Source: an uncultured Duncaniella sp. (lineage in GTDB: Bacteria > Bacteroidota > Bacteroidia > Bacteroidales > Muribaculaceae). From it: a stretch of 64,000 bases of DNA. The position numbers were made by a program, and so were the translations under genes. Where the stretch lies: the NCBI GenBank assembly GCA_910577335.1, contig CAJTMJ010000016.1:1-64000 (forward strand), given 5' to 3'. The notes below the pieces were generated by a model. That model was given only the letters and a program-made list of their open reading frames with translations. It was not told where the DNA came from and did no database searches. Positions 7,724 to 16,058 of the stretch are shown here, in pieces (the first letter of the stretch is position 1; every line of letters begins with the position of its first letter).

Positions 7724-9802
7724 TTACTTATTATTATCAGATAGCATTTGCTCCATGCCAAGCACCTCGTCACGCAAACGTGCCGCTTCTATGAAGTCCA
7801 TTCGCTTGGCAGCTTCCACCATTTCCATGCGCCGCTTCGTGATAAGTTTCTGCAATGCTTCCGGTGTAAGATATGGTATGACAGGATCGGCTGCGAGGTT
7901 GACTTTGGTGGAATACTCTTCCGCATACGGTATGGGCTGCGGTTTCTTCCCACGCTGGGCGGGAGAGGTTCGTTTCCCTTTCTGTTCCACGGGTTCGAGT
8001 CCCTCCGTGTCCACACCGATGATGGCGTTGCGGGCTTTGATGATGGCTTGTGGGGTGATGCCGTGTTCTTCGTTGTAGGCAAGCTGCATCGATCGGCGGC
8101 GTGATGTCTCATCGATGGTCTGCTGCATCGAATCGGTAATCTTGTCGGCATACATTATGACTGTGCCGTTGAGGTTACGTGCCGCACGTCCTACAGTCTG
8201 TGTGAGCGAACGGTGACTGCGCAGGAATCCCTCCTTATCCGCATCAAGTATCGCCACAAGCGACACCTCCGGCAGGTCAAGTCCCTCACGAAGAAGATTA
8301 ACACCTACAAGCACATCAAAATCTCCGGCTCGCAGTCCGTCAAGTATTCGTATGCGGTCCAATGTGTCAACATCGCTGTGAATATACGCTGTCTTGATGC
8401 GAAGACGGGTGAGATAATCGTTCAGCTCCTCTGCCATACGTTTGGTCAGTGTGGTCACAAGCACACGCTCGTTGCGCTCGATGCGCAAATTTATCTCGTG
8501 GAGCAGGTCGTCAATCTGGTTAAGTGACGGGCGCACCTCTATTATCGGGTCCAAAAGTCCTGTCGGTCGGATGATCTGTTCCACCACCACGCCCTCGCAT
8601 TTCTCCAGCTCATAATCGGCTGGGGTTGCGCTGACATACAACACTTGCGGGGTTAGACGTTCAAATTCTTCAAATTTCAGCGGACGGTTGTCAAGGGCGG
8701 CTGGGAGTCGGAAGCCATATTCCACAAGATTCATCTTTCTTGAAAGGTCACCACCGTACATCGCGCGGCATTGGGGCAAGGTCACGTGGCTCTCGTCCAC
8801 GATTGTAAGGAAGTCCTTGGGAAAATAGTCGAGTAGGCAGAATGGGCGCATACCCGGTTGGCGTCCGTCGAAGTATCGGCTGTAATTCTCTATACCGGAG
8901 CAATGTCCCACCTCACGAAGCATCTCCACATCGTAGGTCACACGTTCCAACAGTCGTTTAGCCTCCAATTCTTTCCCCTCTTTAAAAAAGTAGTTGTATT
9001 GCTCCCCGAGGTCAAGTTCTATCTGTCCGATTGCCGAACCCATCCTCTCAGGCGACGTCACGAAAAGGTTTGCCGGATATATTTTGAACACGTCATGCGA
9101 GCCGAGCGATGTGCCATCCTCCGGATGTATGGTCTTGATAGATTCTATCTCGTCACCCCAGAAGGTCACACGCAGCACTATTTCCTCGTAGGCAAGGCGT
9201 ATATCCACTGTGTCACCTTTCACTCGGAATGTTCCTCTCGAAAGCTCAACCTCGTTACGAGAATAGAGTGCGCCAACGAGAGTGCGCAAAAACTTGTTGC
9301 GCGCTATCTTCTGACCCACTTTCACCATCACAACGTTGCTGTCGAAGTCCTCAGGATTGCCCATACCGTAAAGGCATGACACTGACGATACCACCACCAC
9401 ATCCTTGCGCCCCGACATGAGTGCCGACACGGTGGAGAGACGCAGTTTCTCAATCTCATCATTGATCATGAGATCCTTTTCGATATACTTATCAACGGTA
9501 GGGATATATGCCTCCGGCTGATAATAGTCGTAATACGACACAAAATATTGCACCGAGTTATTAGGGAAAAATCCTTTGAACTCGCTGTAAAGTTGGGCTG
9601 CAAGAGTCTTGTTGTGGCTGAGGATGAGAGTAGGTTTCTCCACCTGCGCTATCACATTAGCCATGGTGAAAGTCTTGCCCGAACCGGTCACGCCAAGAAG
9701 CGTCTGGGCTTTCTCGCCATCCTTAATACCCTGCACAAGCTGCTCTATCGCTTGTGGCTGGTCGCCTGTAGGCTTATACTGTGAAGTCAGCTGAAATTTC
9801 AT
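7724..9802 (-). CDS. uvrB: UvrABC excision nuclease subunit B
   Basis: This 692-residue DNA-damage recognition helicase belongs to nucleotide excision repair. The Walker A motif GVTGSGKT is at residues 37-44. The damage-gripping beta-hairpin contains YYDYYQPEAYIP near residue 93. Helicase motifs include DESHVT and the DLPEVSLVAILDAD region. The C-terminal UVR domain that binds UvrC lies at about 635-685. Length is normal for Bacteroidales. A -7-like TACCTTTG lies 7-14 bases before the ATG, so the transcript would be nearly leaderless. uvrA is not in the window. Confidence 0.97.
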   Translation of the reverse strand: MKFQLTSQYKPTGDQPQAIEQLVQGIKDGEKAQTLLGVTGSGKTFTMANVIAQVEKPTLILSHNKTLAAQLYSEFKGFFPNNSVQYFVSYYDYYQPEAYIPTVDKYIEKDLMINDEIEKLRLSTVSALMSGRKDVVVVSSVSCLYGMGNPEDFDSNVVMVKVGQKIARNKFLRTLVGALYSRNEVELSRGTFRVKGDTVDIRLAYEEIVLRVTFWGDEIESIKTIHPEDGTSLGSHDVFKIYPANLFVTSPERMGSAIGQIELDLGEQYNYFFKEGKELEAKRLLERVTYDVEMLREVGHCSGIENYSRYFDGRQPGMRPFCLLDYFPKDFLTIVDESHVTLPQCRAMYGGDLSRKMNLVEYGFRLPAALDNRPLKFEEFERLTPQVLYVSATPADYELEKCEGVVVEQIIRPTGLLDPIIEVRPSLNQIDDLLHEINLRIERNERVLVTTLTKRMAEELNDYLTRLRIKTAYIHSDVDTLDRIRILDGLRAGDFDVLVGVNLLREGLDLPEVSLVAILDADKEGFLRSHRSLTQTVGRAARNLNGTVIMYADKITDSMQQTIDETSRRRSMQLAYNEEHGITPQAIIKARNAIIGVDTEGLEPVEQKGKRTSPAQRGKKPQPIPYAEEYSTKVNLAADPVIPYLTPEALQKLITKRRMEMVEAAKRMDFIEAARLRDEVLGMEQMLSDNNK

Positions 9803-9808
9803 AACCTA

Positions 9809-9840
9809 CAAAGGTACAAAAAACAATTGACAATTGACAA
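9809..9840 (-). promoter_or_regulatory. Candidate uvrB promoter at the edge of the repeat array
   Basis: The minus strand has TACCTTTG at 9809-9816, matching TAnnTTTG. A TTG at 9838-9840, 21 bases upstream, is part of the first CAATTGAC repeat and could act as the -33 element. Use of the repeat as -33 is inference. Confidence 0.4.
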
Positions 9841-10005
9841 TTATTCCAATTAACAATTAAAACAATTGACAATTAAAACAATTGACAGTTGACAATTGAA
9901 AATTGACAATTAATATAGTTAATTGCCATCATTCAACTATCAACTGTCAATTGAATACCTGTCAATTGAAAAAATTGTCAATTGTCCATTGTCAATTTTC
10001 AATTG
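9824..10005. repeat. Inverted array of CAATTGAC-type repeats between fabI and uvrB
   Basis: The left half contains many near-copies of CAATTGACAATT in direct orientation. The right half contains the same units inverted (GTCAATTG). The dyad centre is near 9916: CAATTGACAGTTGA at 9879-9892 is exactly complementary to TCAACTGTCAATTG at 9940-9953, and the flanking ~35 bases on each side also pair imperfectly. The last copy abuts the fabI stop codon. Spacing is irregular and units overlap, so this is not a CRISPR array. Transcribed from fabI it would fold into a long AU-rich hairpin that could terminate or stabilise the mRNA. Confidence 0.85.
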
Positions 10006-10863
10006 TTAACCGTATTGTATCGTTCCGTCCGGATTGCGATACTGGTCAAAGCTCTTTTCGTACTGGTCCATGGCACGGAGACTCATACCCATGCTTGAGA
10101 AACCGCCGTCGTGATAGAGATTCTGCATAGTCACCTTGCGGGTGAGGTCGCTGAACATCACGATGCAATAGTTGGCACATTCGTCAGCGTCAGCGTTGCC
10201 AAGAGGCGACATGCGGTTGGCGAAGTCCATCAGTGATTCCATACCTTTCACGCCGCTACCTGCGGTAGTTGCTGTGGGCGACTGAGATATGGTGTTGATT
10301 CTCACATGCTTTTCACGACCGTAGATATAGCCGAAGCTGCGGGCTATCGACTCAAGCAGAGCCTTGGCGTCAGCCATGTCGTTGTAGCCGAACATAGTGC
10401 GCTGTGCTGCTATGTAGCTGAGAGCGAGGATGCTGCCATAGTCATTGATGGCGTCAAGCTTCTTGGCACACTGTATCATCTTGTGGAATGACACTGCCGA
10501 GATGTCGAGAGTCTTGTTGAGCAAGTCATAGTCGATGTCGTCATACAAACGCTTCTTGCGCACGTTGGGCGACATACCTATGGAGTGAAGCACAAAGTCT
10601 ATCTTTCCGCCGAGGATTTCCATTGATTTCTGGAACACCATTTCGAGATCCTCCACATTGGTTGCGTCGGCAGGTATCACTTCAGCGTTAAGTTTTTTCC
10701 CGAGGTCACTGACCTCGCCCATGCGCACTGCCACGGGGGTGTTTGACAGAGTGATTGTTGCGCCTTCCTCTACGGCTTTCTCAGCCACTTTCCAGGCAAT
10801 ACTCTTGTCGTTGAGCGCGCCGAATATCACACCGCGCTTGCCTTTTAACAGATTGTAACTCAT
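10006..10863 (-). CDS. fabI: Enoyl-[acyl-carrier-protein] reductase, NADH (FabI)
   Basis: This 285-residue short-chain dehydrogenase catalyses the last step of each fatty-acid elongation cycle in the cytoplasm. The start at 10863 (MSYNLLKGKRG) is chosen because it places the nucleotide-binding motif GALNDKSIAW at the family's usual position; an upstream in-frame ATG at 10908 would add 15 unlikely residues. The catalytic Tyr-x6-Lys appears as YNDMADAK, and SQSPTATTAGSG fits the substrate-loop region. A -7-type promoter lies about 60 bases upstream. The stop codon touches the CAATTGAC repeat array. Confidence 0.93.
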   Translation of the reverse strand: MSYNLLKGKRGVIFGALNDKSIAWKVAEKAVEEGATITLSNTPVAVRMGEVSDLGKKLNAEVIPADATNVEDLEMVFQKSMEILGGKIDFVLHSIGMSPNVRKKRLYDDIDYDLLNKTLDISAVSFHKMIQCAKKLDAINDYGSILALSYIAAQRTMFGYNDMADAKALLESIARSFGYIYGREKHVRINTISQSPTATTAGSGVKGMESLMDFANRMSPLGNADADECANYCIVMFSDLTRKVTMQNLYHDGGFSSMGMSLRAMDQYEKSFDQYRNPDGTIQYG

Positions 10864-10922
10864 TAGGTTTACAATTTTATGATTATGAATATTACGGTGA
10901 TGCCCCAAGGCAATACCGCTCG

Positions 10923-10930
10923 CAAAGTTA
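10923..10930 (-). promoter_or_regulatory. -7 element for fabI (TAACTTTG)
   Basis: The minus strand reads TAACTTTG, a match to TAnnTTTG, about 60 bases upstream of the chosen fabI start. The -33 element is not clear. Confidence 0.55.
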
Positions 10931-10985
10931 CAAAAATTTCCCGAAATACCGAAATCACCCCGATCGATCTGTTATTACAGGATAG

Positions 10986-11744
10986 TTATTCAGGGGTTAT
11001 ATGTATGACACAGGGCTTGAATACATAAAAGTCTCTAACATATATTTCAATATCAGATGTAACAGGTCCAATTGTAGTAATTTGTAATTTATCACTACGA
11101 ATATCTATTGAAATATTTTTGTTTTCAGGTTTAATTGATAGCACTTCGATTTCGTCGCTATTGCCAAATTTTATATCGTTAACCAGTGTTTTACCATCGC
11201 TTTTTGAGGAATGACATGATGTTTCAGCTCCAAATGGAAAATCATTAGTTACATTTTCCTCTAAGAAGCTTATTTTAGCACCGATTTTCTTTTTCTTTTT
11301 GTTAATCCATGATTCCACGTACGCATTAATATATGTGGTGTTATCCTTTAATGCGGATATCCCACTCGGAAACTTGTGTAAGTTTTCTTTAGCGAAAATT
11401 TGATATATATTTTTAGTTTCGACTGCAATCTGTGGAAATAGTTGTGAAAGTTCTGGAGAGGCAGAAAGGCTAAGCGGTAGTTTGGTAACTTTACCTATAA
11501 GATATTCCTCCGAACTTACCAAATTGTTACCATCTGAAAGATAAACGTCGGTATTCCCGAGAAATGACTTTCCGTTTGACTCATTCATCATATTGAGCTG
11601 TACGGCATTTTCAGGTATGGTTGGATCCGGATAACCGGGTTGAGGTTCGTCGTTGTCGTCGCCACATGAACTCACAATCGGAAGTAAGGTCAGAATGGAG
11701 AGAAACAGTAAATGTTTAACAAGGTTGAAATTTGTAAGTTTCAT
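10986..11744 (-). CDS. Hypothetical lipoprotein
   Basis: This 252-residue protein has a lipoprotein signal ending in LPIVSSC with Cys27 as the lipidated residue. An acidic linker (GDDNDEPQ) follows, as is common for surface-exposed Bacteroidetes lipoproteins. The mature part is rich in beta-strand-like segments and has a basic patch, KKKKKIG, near residue 150. It ends with a strand-like segment before ITPE. I do not recognise a domain with certainty. It is the last of three small secreted genes on the minus strand downstream of a TPR/HTH regulator, with 138 bases between it and the next, so it may have its own promoter. Confidence 0.7.
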   Translation of the reverse strand: MKLTNFNLVKHLLFLSILTLLPIVSSCGDDNDEPQPGYPDPTIPENAVQLNMMNESNGKSFLGNTDVYLSDGNNLVSSEEYLIGKVTKLPLSLSASPELSQLFPQIAVETKNIYQIFAKENLHKFPSGISALKDNTTYINAYVESWINKKKKKIGAKISFLEENVTNDFPFGAETSCHSSKSDGKTLVNDIKFGNSDEIEVLSIKPENKNISIDIRSDKLQITTIGPVTSDIEIYVRDFYVFKPCVIHITPE

Positions 11745-11882
11745 AATGTGATTCTTTAATAATTTATTTATGGATTATATGGTGTGTTAGAAAGAACGGT
11801 TTATCAACTGGTCAAATATTGATACAAATATAATATGTGAAAGGTTTCTATCAATGTGACATTATCAATTTAACATACGCTT

Positions 11883-12275
11883 TTAAATATATTTAACGTC
11901 AGTATTTAAAAGGCTGGTATGTGTGATGCAGCATCCATAAACAACGTCTTTTACCAGTAAGTTAAAACGCATTCCTTGGATGGCATATAAATTGCTCTCT
12001 AAAATTGAACCTGTCTCCAGTCCAGTCATTAAAGACCTTGACTTAAGCAGATTGCGACGTTGATTATCCATTTTTTTGTTCAATATGGAATCCCCGTTGT
12101 AAAGAATAACGTCTTCCAATCCAATGGAATCTGGAGTCATATGACAAGAATCAGTATTCTCTTCTTTGAGTGTGGAAGAATCAGACAAAGCTTCAAGAAT
12201 ATCTTCATTTTCATTTGAACAACTAGTAAAAACCAGTAGTAAAGCTAATGTGATTGTTTGTAATAATTTTGACAT
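11883..12275 (-). CDS. Small hypothetical lipoprotein
   Basis: This 130-residue protein has a signal ending LLLVFTSC (Cys19), followed by an acidic NENEDILE segment. The mature ~110 residues have no recognised domain; a CC pair occurs in VYGCCITH near the C-terminus. It lies 27 bases downstream of the DUF3244-like gene, consistent with co-transcription. The small size and lack of known family make the function open, but the lipobox and operon position support a real gene. Confidence 0.6.
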   Translation of the reverse strand: MSKLLQTITLALLLVFTSCSNENEDILEALSDSSTLKEENTDSCHMTPDSIGLEDVILYNGDSILNKKMDNQRRNLLKSRSLMTGLETGSILESNLYAIQGMRFNLLVKDVVYGCCITHTSLLNTDVKYI

Positions 12276-12302
12276 ATTTGTAAAATTTAAAATGTGGATA
12301 AT

Positions 12303-12686
12303 TTATAAAGCTATTAACATTCCGGTATAGATGTTGGCTTCTGTTGTGACTTTGATGTTGAGTGGTTCGGTTGGCTCACCTATATATAAAGTGAAAAGGG
12401 TGAATGTGGAGAATTGTTGGGTTAAGCATGGGGTATCCATAATGTCAGTTATGGATATGGTAGCGTTACCTTCGGGGTATTCAAAGGTAAGGTGCAGGTA
12501 GCCGTCCTCATAGAAACATTCTACATTGTTATGACGAGCCGGTACTCGGTGATAATCTTTACCTCCTCGGATACTTATTTGTTCAAGGTTTATATCCTTC
12601 CTTTGTTTTGTCGGCGTGGTCGGTTCGGCAGAAATGCTTATTCTGACAAATAATAGCAGCACTAAAAATGTGATGAATTTTTTCAT
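12303..12686 (-). CDS. Small secreted DUF3244-like protein
   Basis: This 127-residue protein has a Sec signal peptide (MKKFITFLVLLLFVRISISA). The mature part shows the pattern of small Bacteroidetes DUF3244-type beta-sandwich proteins: an ATISITD strand in mid-protein and a final IKVTTEANIYTGMLIAL strand pair. Such proteins are often encoded beside TPR-containing membrane regulators, as here. The function is unknown. It heads the small secreted operon and has a -7-like promoter 36 bases upstream. Confidence 0.65.
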   Translation of the reverse strand: MKKFITFLVLLLFVRISISAEPTTPTKQRKDINLEQISIRGGKDYHRVPARHNNVECFYEDGYLHLTFEYPEGNATISITDIMDTPCLTQQFSTFTLFTLYIGEPTEPLNIKVTTEANIYTGMLIAL

Positions 12687-12721
12687 GTTTTTAGAGTTTT
12701 ATATTAGTAATTTGTTGTTAG

Positions 12722-12729
12722 CAAAGTTA
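12722..12729 (-). promoter_or_regulatory. -7 element for the small secreted operon (TAACTTTG)
   Basis: The minus strand reads TAACTTTG 36-43 bases before the ATG at 12686. The neighbouring terminator at 12817-12848 implies that the three small genes start from here rather than from the TPR-regulator promoter. Confidence 0.55.
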
Positions 12730-12810
12730 GGTACAATATTCAGATTAGTGTGGAAATGATGGGGCAATAATATCACACAAGGACTGTCGTAAGAGATTGA
12801 ATGTCAGATA

Positions 12811-12848
12811 AATAAAAATCTGTGTGAAATCGAAATTTCACACAGATT
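12811..12848 (-). terminator. Strong terminator after the TPR regulator
   Basis: Perfect 14-bp arms, 12817-12830 and 12835-12848, close a four-base loop that reads TTCG on the minus strand, a very stable tetraloop. A T-rich tail follows at 12811-12816 on that strand. It lies about 140 bases past the regulator's stop. Confidence 0.85.
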
Positions 12849-12986
12849 ATAAACGTTTGATATTCAGTGTATTATAAATGTTGCGTATGAGATGTGTTAA
12901 CCAGTTGTATTAAAGCTGTTTAGCCGTGAAGATGTGAAATTTTTGCATTTGCAACCGCCCATACTGCAAGCACCCATGAGGGTTGG

Positions 12987-14642
12987 TTACGATGGTGAAC
13001 CTTTGATTTTCGATATAAACCAATCCTTGTCGGGAGCATCGGATTTGGCTATCTTTTCGATAAGTCGTGTGCGCTTGGTGTAGGTGGAGTTTGGCTTTAT
13101 GCCGGTGAAAAGCGATATTGCTTTTGCTCCATATCCCGCAACAGTCAGGGTCAGGAATATGATATCGTCATTGGAGAAATCGGTGAGCTGCAATCGCATT
13201 TTCTCGACAATATCATCCATACAGGAGTTGACAATCCGCTCAATCTCGCCAAGATTAGATTTGTCAGTAAGCTTTAGGATCTCTTTTTCGATGTTTTTAT
13301 ATATGGCTTTGCGTGATTCGGCAGTGTCGGTGGATTCGTAAAACTCATTTACCAGCATGTTCAACTGTCGCAATCCTTTCTGTAGAAGCGACTGTGATAG
13401 CTGTAACATAGTGCTTTTATTGGTGTCAATAGAAGAAGTAAGATATTGTATTTTGGCTACTTTCAGTCTTATTTCGGCATCCTTGCGCTTTATCTTGTTT
13501 TGAAAAAGTATGGTCACAATTATTATAATAGCAATGGAGGTAACTGCTATCAGGATAATTGAATATTTACGTTTGGCAGCTTGCAATTCTGCGTTTTTTG
13601 CCTGTTGGGAATAGAAATCGCGCTGAGCCACTATTGAGGATTGCTTGCGGATTTTTGCTGCTATTCGATTTTGTTGGATATGCAATGTGTCTAATATCGA
13701 ATAAACCTGTAGGATATCGTTTGTTTTTTCATAAAATCGGAGTAATGCCATGTTATACGATATGGAATCGTTGGGGGTGATTGCTAAGGATAAGGCTTTA
13801 TCGAGCATTTTTGTGACATCTGACATATCTCCGTATGCTATTCGGATTTTTGCAATGTTAGAGTAATCGAGACTTCTAAGCCGTACCGTATCAGCGTATT
13901 GGAGCAATGTGTCAACGAAGGCGTTAGCTTCGCGATATCGTTCTAAGTTATATAATGAGTAGGATAATATATCAGCACTATAAACTTTCAGATATGGGGA
14001 AGATGTCTGTCCCCGGATGCTGTCAGCAATGGCAATGGCTTTTTCATAGTCATTAAGATTCTCATGGCTTGTGGCGAGATGTCCTAAATTATAAAGATAC
14101 GCATTCTCGATATTAACTTGTTTGAATAGGGTGGCTGCATTTTCGTAACATTTTATAGCTTCCTCGTAAAAATATGTTTCAGATAAAATGGTTCCCATAA
14201 GCTCGGCTATGCGTGCTTGCCAGTATATATCTTTTGTATTCTTGGCTATACGGTCGGCACGCATGGCGATGGTCATAGCCGACGGATAGTTGGTAGCGTT
14301 GGCGTTTAGAGTGGCTTGGTAGAAAAGAGATTTCATAAGTCGTGCCGGATCATCGTGGCTCTCGAAATAGTTCACGGCTGTGGTTATCAGTGAGTCGTTG
14401 GTCTCGTCGATAAAATTTTTATGCCGGGCTTGGGTGAGCAGGAGTGCGCCAAGAGCTTTCTGCCTTTTTCCGACAGGTCGAAACGAGGAGTCGGACAACA
14501 GTGTGAGTGCCGAGTCGGGATGTTCGTCCATGACATCTTCAGCCGTGGCGAGGGTTGTTTCAGCCATGCGTGTGGCATCATCGGCACAGCTGACGAACGA
14601 CAATGATAGAAGTGACAGTATGAGGATGAAGAATATATTCAT
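12987..14642 (-). CDS. Membrane-anchored TPR regulator with C-terminal HTH
   Basis: This 551-residue protein has an N-terminal signal with a lipobox-like SFVSC (Cys19), then tetratricopeptide-type helical repeats to about residue 320 and a coiled-coil stretch. A transmembrane segment lies at 360-379, followed by a second coiled coil. A C-terminal LuxR-like HTH-type region occupies about 483-535 (GYGAKAISLFTGIKPNSTY resembles the recognition helix of Bacteroidetes TPR regulators). The topology suggests a periplasmic TPR sensor linked through the membrane to a cytoplasmic DNA-binding domain. It is divergent from the decarboxylase operon and upstream of three small secreted genes, so either could be its target. 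Confidence 0.78.
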   Translation of the reverse strand: MNIFFILILSLLSLSFVSCADDATRMAETTLATAEDVMDEHPDSALTLLSDSSFRPVGKRQKALGALLLTQARHKNFIDETNDSLITTAVNYFESHDDPARLMKSLFYQATLNANATNYPSAMTIAMRADRIAKNTKDIYWQARIAELMGTILSETYFYEEAIKCYENAATLFKQVNIENAYLYNLGHLATSHENLNDYEKAIAIADSIRGQTSSPYLKVYSADILSYSLYNLERYREANAFVDTLLQYADTVRLRSLDYSNIAKIRIAYGDMSDVTKMLDKALSLAITPNDSISYNMALLRFYEKTNDILQVYSILDTLHIQQNRIAAKIRKQSSIVAQRDFYSQQAKNAELQAAKRKYSIILIAVTSIAIIIIVTILFQNKIKRKDAEIRLKVAKIQYLTSSIDTNKSTMLQLSQSLLQKGLRQLNMLVNEFYESTDTAESRKAIYKNIEKEILKLTDKSNLGEIERIVNSCMDDIVEKMRLQLTDFSNDDIIFLTLTVAGYGAKAISLFTGIKPNSTYTKRTRLIEKIAKSDAPDKDWFISKIKGSPS

Positions 14643-14666
14643 TGAACTCCGGGGTTATTACGAGGA

Positions 14667-14674
14667 CAAAGGTA
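14667..14674 (-). promoter_or_regulatory. -7 element for the TPR regulator (TACCTTTG)
   Basis: The minus strand reads TACCTTTG 25-32 bases before the ATG at 14642, matching TAnnTTTG. No matching promoter is obvious for the divergent decarboxylase gene in the 212-base intergenic region. Confidence 0.5.
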
Positions 14675-14854
14675 GTGAATAATTACCTAAATTCAGATAA
14701 TAGGGGATGTGAGATTTTAACAATAAGAGTTAACATAAATTATACGTATTCACCCAACTATACAAAATAGGATTTGTTTTAACATAAGAAATGCAGAAAT
14801 GAAAAACATCATTTACTACAGACCTGTTAAACATAAAATTTAAATTTTTTCTTA

Positions 14855-16009
14855 ATGGCTACTACACAGTATCATCCTGTCGTGCAAGAACTCATAGATA
14901 TGATTGCACAGAACGGCTGGCAAAGCAAATTTGAAGAAGCTTTGAAAAAGGCACAATCCTACAATGTGATTGGATTCGAAGATGTGAAAACACTCGACGA
15001 TTATTTTAAGTGGGTGGATGCTCAGTTGAAATGGGTCCCCGTTGAGGACCGTTATGGTAAAGAAGTGTTCAAGCATGTATGTAAATTCTACTTCATTCTT
15101 GACCAGAGCCCTGTAAAAGAATTACAGAACCCTGTAACCCCTCATGATAAGATGCAGCCTCTTACTCCGCTGTCTGCGTGGATGCGTAAGTTTATCAACG
15201 CATTGGGTGAATGGATGGATAGTCCTCTCACTCTTACCGGAGAATCGGAAGAGACATTCTATAAGTCTGCACCCTATAACATGGATGAATACGAACGTCC
15301 TCACGGAGGATGGAAGAGCTACAATCAGTTTTTTGCCCGTTACACCAAACCGGGTTATCGTCCAATAGCCGATATCGCTGATTCACGTATCATCACTGCC
15401 CCTGCCGATGCTACTTTCGACGGACAATGGGAGGTGAACTCAAATACCGGTGTTGATATCAAGGGTATATATTGGAACATCGAAGAACTTCTTCAGGACA
15501 GCCCGTACGCTTCAGCGTTCAAAGGCGGTCACTGGACTCACTCATTCCTTAACACCACTGACTATCACCGTCAGCATGCCCCTGTGGCAGGTACTATCCT
15601 TGAAGCCCGTGTAATTCAGGGCACTGTATACCTTCAGGTGACAGCCGAACCTATCCCCGGCGACCCCGACGGCAAGACTCAGCTTGTAGGCAAACGTGTG
15701 TTTGGCGCTCCTGACGATCCCGGTTATGAATTTATGCAGACCCGTGGACTTTTCGTGATCGACAGCCCGATAGGTCTTGTAGCCGTTCTCCCGATGGGTA
15801 TGGCACAGGTATCATCAATCGTTCCTACTGCAGAAGTTGGTCGTACACTCCGCAAGGGTGAAGAGATCAGTTACTTCCAGTTTGGCGGTTCAGATATCGT
15901 GATGGTCTTCCAGGAAAAGAGCAACATTACATTTACAGCTCAGCCGGGTGTTCACTATAAAGTCGGTACACAGCTCGCGGTAGCTCACCCGGTGATAAAA
16001 CTGAAATAA
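14855..16009 (+). CDS. Soluble phosphatidylserine-decarboxylase-like protein, copy 1
   Basis: This 384-residue protein belongs to the pyruvoyl-dependent PSD fold. DYHRQHAP (about 235) matches the catalytic Asp/His motif of PSD. The autocleavage/pyruvoyl site is FGGS with Ser346, preceded by the typical KGEEISYF segment, so self-cleavage would give a ~345-residue beta chain and a 39-residue alpha chain. An N-terminal helical domain of ~130 residues precedes the PSD core, as in the PSDC-domain enzymes that include fungal tryptophan decarboxylase. No membrane segment is visible, unlike true phospholipid PSD. With a GadC-like antiporter downstream, a cytoplasmic amino-acid decarboxylase is the best inference; the substrate is unknown. 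Confidence 0.8.
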   Translation: MATTQYHPVVQELIDMIAQNGWQSKFEEALKKAQSYNVIGFEDVKTLDDYFKWVDAQLKWVPVEDRYGKEVFKHVCKFYFILDQSPVKELQNPVTPHDKMQPLTPLSAWMRKFINALGEWMDSPLTLTGESEETFYKSAPYNMDEYERPHGGWKSYNQFFARYTKPGYRPIADIADSRIITAPADATFDGQWEVNSNTGVDIKGIYWNIEELLQDSPYASAFKGGHWTHSFLNTTDYHRQHAPVAGTILEARVIQGTVYLQVTAEPIPGDPDGKTQLVGKRVFGAPDDPGYEFMQTRGLFVIDSPIGLVAVLPMGMAQVSSIVPTAEVGRTLRKGEEISYFQFGGSDIVMVFQEKSNITFTAQPGVHYKVGTQLAVAHPVIKLK

Positions 16010-16058
16010 ATCTTACACATAGACAATAATAATCCTAACAACAAATAACACGTTAATT

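Noticed and set aside
8858..9379. 173-codon plus-strand frame
   Set aside because: It is antisense to the conserved body of uvrB and has no start context, domain or neighbour that supports it.
9824..10005. Possible CRISPR array
   Set aside because: Repeat units overlap, vary in spacing and invert at the centre; there are no unique spacers and no cas genes.
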